Shown here: piece after piece, positions 1 to 5,117 of the stretch | Layout: each line of letters starts with the position of its first letter | How positions within the stretch are numbered: position 1 is the first letter of the stretch | Source of the DNA: Synechococcus sp. PL34863bin_39 | Lineage (GTDB): Bacteria > Cyanobacteriota > Cyanobacteriia > PCC-6307 > Cyanobiaceae | Assembly (NCBI GenBank): GCA_011523155.1 | Contig: WTHL01000214.1 | Location: 1-5,117, forward strand | Reading direction: 5' to 3' | Length of the DNA stretch: 5,117 nucleotides | Position numbers and translations under genes: made by a program | Notes under the pieces: generated by a model | What the model saw: the letters and a program-made list of their open reading frames with translations, nothing else | Told to the model about the DNA's origin: nothing | The model's database searches: none

Positions 1-759
1 CGCAGCGTCATGCTGGAGATCAGAGCAGGGGCTGGTGGCGATGAAGCCTGCATCTGGGCCGGTGATCTGGCGCGCATGTACGAGCGCTACAGCCAGAAGC
101 TCGGCTGGACCGTTCAACCCATCAGCAGCAATGAAGCGGATCTGGGGGGATTCCGGGAATTGATCCTCTCGGTCAAGGGGGACAGCGTGTTCAGCCAGCT
201 CAAGTTCGAAGCCGGGGTGCATCGGGTCCAAAGGGTCCCCGCCACCGAATCCCAGGGACGTGTCCACACCTCCACCGCCACCGTCGCCGTGATGCCCGAG
301 GCCGACCCCGTGGAAGTGCAGTTGGATCCCAAGGATCTGGAGATCAGTACCGCCCGCTCCGGCGGCGCCGGGGGGCAGAACGTCAACAAGGTTGAAACCG
401 CCGTGGACCTGCTCCACAAACCCAGCGGCATCCGCGTCTTCTGCACCCAGGAGCGCTCACAGCTGCAGAACCGGGAACGGGCCCTTGAGATCCTGCGAGC
501 CAAGCTGCTGGAGCAGGAGCAACGGGAGGCGGCGGCTCGCGAAAGCAGCGACCGTCGCGCCCAGGTGGGCAGCGGGGATCGCAGTGAAAAAATCCGCACC
601 TACAACTACAAGGACAACCGCACCACCGATCACCGGCTGGGCAGAAACTTCTCCCTGGAGCCGGTGCTGGACGGTCAGCTCGAGGATCTGATCGGCGCCT
701 GCATCGCTGAAGAACAACGGCGGAAACTGGAGGCCCTTAGCCAACAGGACGAGGACTGA
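1..759 (+). CDS. prfA: Peptide chain release factor 1 (RF1), 5'-truncated by window edge
   Basis: RF1 recognises UAA and UAG in the ribosomal A site and triggers hydrolysis of peptidyl-tRNA. The reading frame is open from base 1, so the start codon lies outside the window. The first in-frame ATG (base 10) falls inside the conserved [13 protein letters not shown] segment and is not the start. By comparison with E. coli RF1, about 110 N-terminal residues are missing; the visible part is 252 codons plus TGA. Counting from that internal Met, the codon-recognition motif PAT is at residues 77-79 (bases 238-246), within [10 protein letters not shown]. PxT is the RF1 signature, whereas RF2 carries SPF. 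The catalytic GGQ is at residues 121-123 (bases 370-378), within [11 protein letters not shown]; its Gln is the usual PrmC methylation target. The ending [23 protein letters not shown] is typical of RF1. The gene converges on the HNH gene with 8 bases between stop codons and no obvious terminator. Confidence 0.97.
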   Translation, partial: RSVMLEIRAGAGGDEACIWAGDLARMYERYSQKLGWTVQPISSNEADLGGFRELILSVKGDSVFSQLKFEAGVHRVQRVPATESQGRVHTSTATVAVMPEADPVEVQLDPKDLEISTARSGGAGGQNVNKVETAVDLLHKPSGIRVFCTQERSQLQNRERALEILRAKLLEQEQREAAARESSDRRAQVGSGDRSEKIRTYNYKDNRTTDHRLGRNFSLEPVLDGQLEDLIGACIAEEQRRKLEALSQQDED

Positions 760-767
760 CGCTCAGA

Positions 768-1268
768 TCAGGCACCGATCACGTATTTGGCCCATTCGCT
801 GTGGCGTCCGGAATGGATCTGACGGGTTGCTTCAAAACTGAGGCTGCTCAGGGGACGGCGCGGCACCCGCATCAGCGGCATGTCAGCTTCCTTGGGGGTG
901 CGATTGCCCTTGCGAACATTGCAGCTCAGACAGGCGGTGGTCACGTTTTCCCAGGTGTCACTACCACCACGGCTGCGGGGCACCACGTGGTCGATCGACA
1001 GCGGCTCGTTGCGGCAGCCGCAGTACTGACAGCTGTGGTTGTCGCGATGGAACAGGTTGCGTCTTGTCAGCGGCAACTGACGGAAGGGCACCCGGACGTA
1101 TTGCCGCAAGCGAATAACGGTCGGGAGATGGGTGCCACGCCGGATCTCGCGGGTGGAATCCTGCTCGAGACTCTCAGCTTTGCCCTTGAGCATCATCACC
1201 ATGGCGCGGCGCCAGGTGGTGATATTCAACGGCTCGTAGGACGCATTGAGAACGAGAACCTGGCCCAT
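768..1268 (-). CDS. Stand-alone HNH endonuclease-family protein (166 aa)
   Basis: The protein is a small HNH nuclease-fold protein with no other recognisable domain. Counting from MGQVLVLN, a first zinc-type pair C80-x2-C83 (CQYC) is followed by D93-H94 (SIDHVVPRSRGG), N108, and a second pair C113-x2-C116 leading into NVRKGNRTP. This is the full HNH core: the metal-binding and catalytic Asp-His, the central Asn, and the structural Cys pairs. Residues 1-75 (NASYEPLNITTWRRA, VIRLRQYVRVP) form the N-terminal region usual in this family of 160-180 aa bacterial proteins, widespread in cyanobacteria. I chose the start at 1268 because AGGGAG lies 5 bases upstream and the MGQVLVLNASYEPL beginning is characteristic. 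An in-frame ATG at 1292 would add 8 residues (MACIQGAG). The frame stays open further upstream but there it is antisense to alr. The biological role is unknown; a housekeeping DNA function is as likely as defence, since no partner methylase or defence gene is nearby. Confidence 0.9.
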   Translation of the reverse strand: MGQVLVLNASYEPLNITTWRRAMVMMLKGKAESLEQDSTREIRRGTHLPTVIRLRQYVRVPFRQLPLTRRNLFHRDNHSCQYCGCRNEPLSIDHVVPRSRGGSDTWENVTTACLSCNVRKGNRTPKEADMPLMRVPRRPLSSLSFEATRQIHSGRHSEWAKYVIGA

Positions 1269-1273
1269 GCCAG

Positions 1274-1279
1274 CTCCCT
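1274..1279 (-). promoter_or_regulatory. Ribosome binding site of the HNH gene
   Basis: On the minus strand these bases read AGGGAG, 5 bases before the ATG at 1268. This is a good Shine-Dalgarno match at a suitable distance and favours the 1268 start over the in-frame ATG at 1292, which has only a weaker GGTGGG about 9 bases upstream. Confidence 0.55.
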
Positions 1280-1304
1280 GAATACAGGCCATGCTATCGA
1301 TCCC

Positions 1305-1321
1305 ACCAAGCCCTCCTTGGT
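1305..1321. repeat. Perfect inverted repeat in the divergent HNH/alr spacer
   Basis: ACCAAG (1305-1310), a 5-base loop CCCTC, then CTTGGT (1316-1321) form a perfect 6-bp inverted repeat. A third copy of the half-site, ACCAA, follows at 1332-1336, just before the alr start at 1343. The repeat sits between two divergent genes, where an operator would be expected. Alternatively it could be a small hairpin in the alr leader, where TTGGT could pair with either flanking copy. The structure is seen directly; any regulatory role is inference. Confidence 0.4.
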
Positions 1322-1342
1322 AACGCTGAGCACCAAAGCCCC

Positions 1343-2473
1343 ATGTCGGAGCTAAGTCCACGCCAGCGCGCCTGGGTGGAGGTCTCCCCCACGGCCATCG
1401 AGGCCAACTGCCGACTGCTGCGCCGTCAGCTCGCCCCGGGCTGCCAGCTGATGGCCGTGGTGAAAGCCGACGGCTATGGCCACGGCGCCGTGACCGTGGC
1501 GAAGGCCGCTCTGCGCAGCGGGGCATCCAGCCTTGGCGTGGCAACCCTTCAGGAAGGCCTGGAACTGCGAAATGCAGGCATCGAGGCGCCGGTGCTGATC
1601 CTCAGCGCCTTGCACACCCCGGAGGATCTCGGCCACTGCCTGGAGCGACGGCTGATGCCGACCCTGAGCAGCCTGGATGAAGCGAAAACCGCCGCTGCGG
1701 TCGCTATGGGGCGAGGGACCGACCGCTTCCCAGTGCAGCTGAAACTCGATACGGGGATGGGCAGGCTCGGTGGTGAATGGCAGGAGGGTGCTGGGCTGGT
1801 GCAGTCCATCCGTAACCTGCCGCAGCTGAAGCTGGTGGGCCTTTACAGCCACCTCGCCTGCGCCGACGAACCAGACGATCAGCTGACCCAGGTGCAGCTG
1901 CAGCGCTTTCGATCCGTCATTGAGGCCCTGCCGGGTGGCGGCAATGACCTGTGCTGCCACTTGGCGAACTCCGCCGGCACCCTGAAGGACCCTCGGCTGC
2001 ACCTCGACATGGTGCGCGTTGGCCTCGCCCTTTACGGACAATCTCCCGCTGACCACCTCGGCATGGATCTGGCACTGCAGCCTGCCTTGGCTGTGAAGGC
2101 ACGCGTCAGTCTGATTCGTGAGGTGCCGAGCGGCAGCGGCATCAGCTACGGCCATCGTTTTGTCACCAGCCGTCCGTCGCGTCTGGCCGTCATTGGCATC
2201 GGCTACGCCGACGGTGTGGTCCGGGCCCTCAGCGGCAGGATCGAGGTCCTGCATCGTGGTCGCCGGTTGCCCCAGGTGGGCAACATCACCATGGACCAAA
2301 TCATCCTGGATGCCACCGGAATCGAGGATCTGACGGTGGGCGACACCATCACGCTGCTGGGGCAGGACGGAGCTGACTGCATCAATCCTCAGGACTGGAG
2401 TGTTCGCTGCGGCTCCATCCCCTGGGAAATTCTCTGTGGTTTCAAACACCGCCTGCCACGGGTCGAGATCTGA
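1343..2473 (+). CDS. alr: Alanine racemase, PLP-dependent
   Basis: The enzyme interconverts L- and D-alanine in the cytoplasm and supplies D-Ala for peptidoglycan. The 376-residue product matches the usual length of about 360-390. The N-terminal TIM barrel carries the PLP lysine K41 in AVVKADGYGHG. KLDTGMGRLG (134-143) contains the conserved barrel Arg (R141), and LYSHLACAD (167-175) and HLANSAG (206-212) follow. The C-terminal beta domain holds the second catalytic base Y269 in GISYGHRF, then IGYADG (286-291), and M317-D318 in GNITMDQI, which contribute to the active site from the partner subunit of the dimer. All key residues are present, so the enzyme should be active. The ATG at 1343 is the natural start, giving a short N-terminus (MSELSPRQRAWVEV) before the conserved barrel. 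No clear Shine-Dalgarno precedes it, which is common in cyanobacteria. The gene is divergent from the HNH gene (74-base gap) and lies 37 bases before tRNA-Ser. Confidence 0.97.
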   Translation: MSELSPRQRAWVEVSPTAIEANCRLLRRQLAPGCQLMAVVKADGYGHGAVTVAKAALRSGASSLGVATLQEGLELRNAGIEAPVLILSALHTPEDLGHCLERRLMPTLSSLDEAKTAAAVAMGRGTDRFPVQLKLDTGMGRLGGEWQEGAGLVQSIRNLPQLKLVGLYSHLACADEPDDQLTQVQLQRFRSVIEALPGGGNDLCCHLANSAGTLKDPRLHLDMVRVGLALYGQSPADHLGMDLALQPALAVKARVSLIREVPSGSGISYGHRFVTSRPSRLAVIGIGYADGVVRALSGRIEVLHRGRRLPQVGNITMDQIILDATGIEDLTVGDTITLLGQDGADCINPQDWSVRCGSIPWEILCGFKHRLPRVEI

Positions 2474-2498
2474 CCGACCGTCCAACGCTTGGTATTCT
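2470..2498 (+). promoter_or_regulatory. Putative sigma-70-type promoter of tRNA-Ser
   Basis: CTGACC at 2470-2475 matches 4 of 6 bases of TTGACA. TATTCT at 2493-2498 matches 4 of 6 of TATAAT. The spacing is exactly 17 bases, and transcription would start near 2505, just before the mature tRNA 5' end at 2511. The -35 box overlaps the alr stop codon (2471-2473). The AT-rich -10 stands out in a GC-rich region. The match is by eye only, and read-through from alr could also supply the tRNA. Confidence 0.5.
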
Positions 2499-2510
2499 GT
2501 TGAGGCCACT

Positions 2511-2599
2511 GGAGAGGTGGCTGAGTGGTTGAAAGCGGCTCCCTGCTAAGGAGTTACAGGAGGCAACTTCTGTCGAGGGTTCGAATCCCTCCCTCTCCG
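2511..2599 (+). tRNA. tRNA-Ser, anticodon GCU
   Basis: This is a class II tRNA of 89 bases that reads AGC and AGU codons. The acceptor stem GGAGAGG (2511-2517) pairs perfectly with CCTCTCC (2592-2598), followed by discriminator G2599. The D arm runs through TGGCTGAGTGGTTGAAAGC. The anticodon stem GCTCC/GGAGT closes a 7-base loop CTGCTAA with anticodon GCT at 2545-2547. The long variable arm typical of serine tRNAs is ACAGGAG-GCAA-CTTCTGT, a 7-bp stem with one G-T pair. The T arm is GAGGG-TTCGAAT-CCCTC. No 3' CCA is encoded, so it must be added by the CCA-adding enzyme. It lies between alr and the convergent serine hydrolase gene. Confidence 0.97.
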
Positions 2600-2614
2600 T
2601 TCCGGTCCAGATCC

Positions 2615-2649
2615 GCGGTTTCAGCTCTCCTCGGAAGGCTTGAAACCGC
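2615..2649. terminator. 9-bp hairpin between tRNA-Ser and the convergent serine hydrolase gene, possible bidirectional terminator
   Basis: GCGGTTTCA (2615-2623) is the exact reverse complement of TGAAACCGC (2641-2649), with a 17-base loop that could fold a little further through GC/GC. It starts 16 bases after the tRNA on the plus strand and includes the stop codon of the serine hydrolase gene (2621-2623) on the minus strand, so both transcripts would form it. Neither strand has a T run after the stem, so it is not a canonical intrinsic terminator. It could instead be a 3'-end stabiliser or processing site. Confidence 0.4.
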
Positions 2650-3526
2650 ATAAGGCCCGTGCGAGCTCGGGCAGAAGCTGTTCATCCTGAGCGCGGTCAC
2701 TCCCATTGCCGAAGGCCACCACCAACGTGGGGGGAGCATCCGGCAGCTGCCACCAGGCTGCGTCATGGCGAGCCTGGCTCATCCACCCCGCCTTGCTCCA
2801 AAGACGTGTCTCAGCGGGTACCCCTTCTCCAAGAAATCCGTCCACCTGGTTCTCCGGATCAGCTCGACGTTGGTCGGGGTCCAGGGAACGACTGAGCAGG
2901 TCCCGCAAACGGCGGCAGGCTGGGGGTGACACGACAGCGCCGGTCATCACCGCCTCCAACATCCTGGCCGTGGAAGCGGTGCTCAGGGCATTGCAATTGC
3001 CATTGTCTGCGCCGTAAAAATGCTTCTCCCGTCCATAGGGGCCGTCTCCCCAGGTCTTCTGGCAGCAGTTCACGCCATCAAGCTCCGGCCATTCCAAAGT
3101 GGCCAACCAGTCATTCACCAGCCGGCGCTGGCGCTGCCATTGCTCCCAGCGCTCCCCTTGCAAAGCGGGGCCACTGGTGGTGCCGGTGAGCAGATCCACC
3201 ACCAATCCCGTGGCGTCATTGCTCGAGTCCGCGATCATGTCGCGCAGGGCACGCTGGAGTTCGTCACTGTCAGGGATCAGATCCCGCTGCTGCCAGCGTT
3301 CGACCGCCACGGCGTAGATCAGCTTCACAACGCTGGCGGGGTAAACGCAGCGATCCTCATTCCAGGCTGCGCCGTGCCCCTGACCGGCCTCGGGACTGAC
3401 GTCGCCATAGCGCACCCACGTGAGCGAGAGGCTGTTGCGCAGCCCGGGACGCCCTTCAGCATCCAGCTGATCCAGTACCGACTCGAGATACGAAGCCATG
3501 GCGGGATCGGGGCGGTAGAACGCCAT
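2621..3526 (-). CDS. Class A beta-lactamase-like / PBP-fold serine hydrolase, probably cytosolic
   Basis: The 301-residue protein has the motif order of the serine beta-lactamase/penicillin-binding fold. The nucleophile motif SxxK is S65-V-V-K68 in YPASVVKLIYA. An SxN-type motif is S101-S-N103 in MIADSSNDATG. The K-T/S-G position reads K245-A-G247 in LWSKAGWMSQ, an uncommon substitution. ALSTASTARMLEAV (180-193) resembles the class A stretch before the last helices. No clear class A omega loop with general-base Glu is visible; WPELD (146-150) is the nearest resemblance. There is no signal peptide: the N-terminus is MAFYRPDPAMASYLES, and an in-frame TGA at 3542-3544 with no start codon between rules out an upstream extension. 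A later ATG at 3499 (M10) is possible. Such proteins may hydrolyse D-Ala-containing peptides or other amides or esters, so resistance should not be assumed. The gene converges on tRNA-Ser and diverges from the NlpC/P60 gene. Confidence 0.8.
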   Translation of the reverse strand: MAFYRPDPAMASYLESVLDQLDAEGRPGLRNSLSLTWVRYGDVSPEAGQGHGAAWNEDRCVYPASVVKLIYAVAVERWQQRDLIPDSDELQRALRDMIADSSNDATGLVVDLLTGTTSGPALQGERWEQWQRQRRLVNDWLATLEWPELDGVNCCQKTWGDGPYGREKHFYGADNGNCNALSTASTARMLEAVMTGAVVSPPACRRLRDLLSRSLDPDQRRADPENQVDGFLGEGVPAETRLWSKAGWMSQARHDAAWWQLPDAPPTLVVAFGNGSDRAQDEQLLPELARALCGFKPSEES

Positions 3527-3549
3527 GGCGACAGCGACGGGTCATGGCG
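3496..3549. repeat. CATGGCG repeats around the divergent start codons
   Basis: CCATGGCG occurs at 3496-3503 and 3523-3530, and CATGGCG at 3543-3549. The middle copy lies in the perfect 10-bp palindrome CGCCATGGCG (3521-3530), which contains the serine hydrolase start codon on the minus strand. The third copy contains the NlpC/P60 start on the plus strand. CATGGCGAC is repeated exactly at 3524-3532 and 3543-3551. The gap between the two genes is only 17 bases (3527-3543), so their promoters must lie partly within each other's coding sequence. The repeats may simply reflect ATG-GCG (Met-Ala) starts and GC-rich composition. Confidence 0.35.
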
Positions 3550-4272
3550 ACGTTAAACACACTGCTGGCTCCTGACCTGATCAAGCCGGGAACGCAGTGG
3601 ACCCTCCTGAGCAACGTCAATGGTTATGGGCGCCCCACCGGCGACAACCTGACAACCCAGGGGCGCCATGGTCGCAGCATCCGCTTGCTGGAGCGGAGGG
3701 GAGATCGACTGTTGGTGCAGCTGCTGGAGGACGGCTACCGCTGCTGGATGGATCGCGATGCCCTCATCGGGCGAGCGGAGCAACGGGCTGTCTGGCAACC
3801 GACCTTGCTTCCGGCAACAGACATTCAGCGGCGACTACCGGCGGTGCTGGCCTGGAGCCAACGGGCCCAGCAGCAGCCCAACAACTACCTCTGGGGCGGC
3901 ACCACCGAACCGAACATGGATTGCTCAGGGCTGGTGCAACTGGCCTTTGCCAGCCAGGACATCTGGATTCCCCGAGACGCCTATCAACAGGAGCGGTTCT
4001 GCCAGCCCGTGGCGGTTCAGGTAGGGCAACTGCAGCTGCTGCAACCAGGAGATCTGATCTTCTTCGGGTCAAAGCGGCGTTGCACCCATGTGGGGATCCA
4101 TCTGGGCGGAGGGTTCTACCGCCACAGTTCAGGCCGCGAGCACGGTCGCAATGGAATCGGGGTCGACAGTCTTCACCTTGCGGATCCCCATCCCGTCGCC
4201 AACCACTATCGGGCGGAGCTAAGGGGAGCAGGTCGCGTGATGCGTTGCCACGACGGCACACCTCTGAGCTGA
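3544..4272 (+). CDS. SH3b plus NlpC/P60 cysteine peptidase, probable gamma-D-Glu-diamino acid murein peptidase
   Basis: The 242-residue protein has an N-terminal SH3-like part (about residues 15-80, including TQWTLLSNVNGYGRPT and DGYRCWMDRDALIG) and a C-terminal NlpC/P60 domain (about 95-236). The catalytic Cys is C127 in NMDCSGLVQLAF, the catalytic His is H182 in CTHVGIHLGGG, and the likely third polar residue is H194 in FYRHSSG. LQPGDLIFFG (166-175) is the usual segment between Cys and His. The architecture and length match the cyanobacterial peptidases characterised from Nostoc and Anabaena, which cleave the gamma-D-Glu to diaminopimelate bond in peptides with a free N-terminal L-Ala, consistent with murein peptide recycling; the same specificity here is inferred. 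No signal peptide is visible, which also fits a cytosolic recycling role. The start is the first available ATG. It lies 17 bases from the divergent serine hydrolase gene, and no strong Shine-Dalgarno is seen. Confidence 0.9.
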   Translation: MATLNTLLAPDLIKPGTQWTLLSNVNGYGRPTGDNLTTQGRHGRSIRLLERRGDRLLVQLLEDGYRCWMDRDALIGRAEQRAVWQPTLLPATDIQRRLPAVLAWSQRAQQQPNNYLWGGTTEPNMDCSGLVQLAFASQDIWIPRDAYQQERFCQPVAVQVGQLQLLQPGDLIFFGSKRRCTHVGIHLGGGFYRHSSGREHGRNGIGVDSLHLADPHPVANHYRAELRGAGRVMRCHDGTPLS

Positions 4273-4321
4273 ACCCTGGGGCGGGTCGGCTTAGGTTGCA
4301 GCGATCAGCAGACCCTGCGGC

Positions 4322-5117
4322 ATGAGCACACCCCTGGACCTGTCCGTGGTGGTGCCCCTCTACAACGAGGAGGAAAGCCTGCCCCATCTGGTGGAGCAGT
4401 TGCTTCAGGCGCTGAGACCCAGCGGCGAACGTTTCGAACTGGTATTGGTCAACGACGGCTCCAGTGACCGCACAGCTGAGGTCCTGGAGCAGATCAGCCG
4501 GACGGTCCCGGAACTGGTGGCGGTGCTGCTGCGCAAGAACTACGGCCAGACAGCAGCAATGGCCGCTGGGTTCGATGTCGCCCAGGGCGAGGTGATCGTG
4601 AGCCTTGATGGCGACCTGCAGAACGATCCTGCCGACATCCCGATGCTGTTGAGCAAGCTGCGGGAGGGCTATGACCTGGTGAGCGGCTGGCGCCATCAAC
4701 GTCAGGACGCTGCTCTACAACGCAAACTCCCGTCCCGCATCGCCAACCGTCTGATCGGACGCGTCACCGGCGTGAAGCTGCACGACTACGGCTGCTCCCT
4801 CAAGGCCTACCGGCGCGAGGTGCTTGCAGACATGCGTCTCTATGGAGAGCTGCATCGCTTTCTTCCCGCCCTGGCCTTCATCGAGGGTGCTCGGATCACC
4901 GAAGTGAAGGTGAACCACCGGGCGCGTCAGTTCGGCAGCAGCAAGTACGGGATCGATCGCACCTTCCGTGTGCTGATGGATCTGCTCACCGTCTGGTTCA
5001 TGAAGCGTTTTCTGACCCGGCCGATGTACGTGTTCGGCTTCGGAGGGCTACTGGCCATCGCCGCCAGCCTCGTCACCAGCACCTATCTCTTCGTGATCAA
5101 GGTGATGGGAGGCGACA
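4322..5117 (+). CDS. Family 2 glycosyltransferase, GtrB/DPM1-like, 3'-truncated by window edge
   Basis: 265 codons are visible, with the frame open to the window end. The protein begins MSTPLDLSVVVPLYNEEESL, the classic GT2 start. VNDGSSDRT (43-51) follows, a nucleotide-sugar binding loop, then LRKNYGQTAAMAAGFDVAQG (70-89). The metal-binding DxD is D96-G-D98 in SLDGDLQNDP. HDYGCSLKAYRREVL (154-168), ELHRFLPALAF (176-186) and RARQFGSSKYG (200-210) are typical of polyprenyl-phosphate sugar transferases such as GtrB and dolichol-phosphate mannose synthase. A hydrophobic segment at about 236-258 (YVFGFGGLLAIAASL onward) is the first of the two C-terminal membrane helices usual in GtrB; the second lies beyond the edge, with perhaps 50-60 residues missing. 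It should use a nucleotide sugar to glycosylate undecaprenyl phosphate at the inner membrane face; the sugar cannot be told. The start is firm: an in-frame TAG at 4292-4294 leaves no earlier start codon. The 49-base gap after the NlpC/P60 stop would permit co-transcription. Confidence 0.93.
   Translation, partial: MSTPLDLSVVVPLYNEEESLPHLVEQLLQALRPSGERFELVLVNDGSSDRTAEVLEQISRTVPELVAVLLRKNYGQTAAMAAGFDVAQGEVIVSLDGDLQNDPADIPMLLSKLREGYDLVSGWRHQRQDAALQRKLPSRIANRLIGRVTGVKLHDYGCSLKAYRREVLADMRLYGELHRFLPALAFIEGARITEVKVNHRARQFGSSKYGIDRTFRVLMDLLTVWFMKRFLTRPMYVFGFGGLLAIAASLVTSTYLFVIKVMGGD

Noticed and set aside
767..782. GATC...GATC near the prfA/HNH junction as a bidirectional terminator
   Set aside because: The arms are only 4 bases with no T run, and GATC is a common self-complementary word.
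801..1355. A 184-residue open frame on the plus strand over the HNH gene
   Set aside because: It is antisense to the HNH core motifs. The His- and Ala-rich translation follows from reading the complementary strand and has no family features.
1269..1544. N-terminal extension of the HNH frame on the minus strand up to base 1544
   Set aside because: The extra residues are Arg/Pro/Gly-rich, antisense to the conserved alr start including its PLP lysine region, and unlike any domain. The Shine-Dalgarno and family-like start at 1268 explain the gene.
1352..2509. A 385-residue open frame on the minus strand over alr
   Set aside because: It is fully antisense to alr, whose family motifs are complete. 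Its translation shows no recognisable domain, and long antisense frames are expected in GC-rich coding DNA.
2600..2602. Encoded CCA tail of tRNA-Ser
   Set aside because: The bases after the discriminator read TTC, so CCA is not encoded.
2621..3526. Calling the serine hydrolase an antibiotic-resistance beta-lactamase
   Set aside because: The KAG motif, lack of a signal peptide and absence of a clear general-base Glu argue against assuming beta-lactam hydrolysis.
4283..4315. GGGTC...GACCC as a terminator after the NlpC/P60 gene
   Set aside because: The stem is only 5 bp with a 23-base loop and no T run, too weak to call. The 49-base gap otherwise holds nothing I can name.
3764..4699. A 311-residue open frame on the minus strand over the NlpC/P60 gene and the glycosyltransferase start
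   Set aside because: It spans the ends of two well-supported genes on the other strand, has low-complexity Arg/Ala/Pro composition towards its end and no domain signature.

Overview
The window looks like chromosomal DNA from a GC-rich picocyanobacterium, most likely a marine Synechococcus relative. This is an inference from protein style: a cyanobacterial-type RF1, a small stand-alone HNH protein of the kind common in cyanobacteria, an SH3b plus NlpC/P60 murein peptidase resembling the Nostoc/Anabaena enzymes, and a GtrB/DPM-like glycosyltransferase. Base composition and codon choice look uniform throughout. I see no insertion sequence, phage gene, CRISPR array or other sign of recent transfer.

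Layout, left to right. (1) 1-759 (+): the C-terminal two thirds of prfA (release factor 1), cut by the window's left edge. (2) 768-1268 (-): an HNH endonuclease-family gene converging on prfA with only 8 bases between the stop codons. (3) 1269-1342: a short divergent intergenic region with a perfect 6-bp inverted repeat. (4) 1343-2473 (+): alr, alanine racemase, complete. (5) 2511-2599 (+): tRNA-Ser(GCU), with a plausible promoter whose -35 box lies on the alr stop codon. (6) 2615-2649: a 9-bp hairpin spanning the end of the next gene. (7) 2621-3526 (-): a class A beta-lactamase-like serine hydrolase without a signal peptide. (8) 3544-4272 (+): an NlpC/P60 cysteine peptidase, divergent from (7) with a 17-base gap. 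(9) 4322 to the right edge (+): a family 2 membrane-anchored glycosyltransferase, cut at its 3' end.

Three consecutive protein genes (alr, the serine hydrolase, the NlpC/P60 peptidase) can be tied to peptidoglycan: D-alanine supply, D-Ala-type serine chemistry and murein peptide cleavage. The polyprenyl-phosphate-type glycosyltransferase may also serve the envelope. They lie on alternating strands and cannot form one operon, so any functional link rests on proximity alone. prfA, the HNH gene and the tRNA are informational or housekeeping genes.

I found no convincing undescribed system. The items most worth a second look are the probably cytosolic beta-lactamase-like protein with its altered KAG motif and no clear general-base glutamate, its very tight divergent pairing with the murein peptidase, and three small regulatory-looking structures: the HNH/alr inverted repeat, the tRNA promoter on the alr stop codon, and the hairpin between the tRNA and the serine hydrolase gene.
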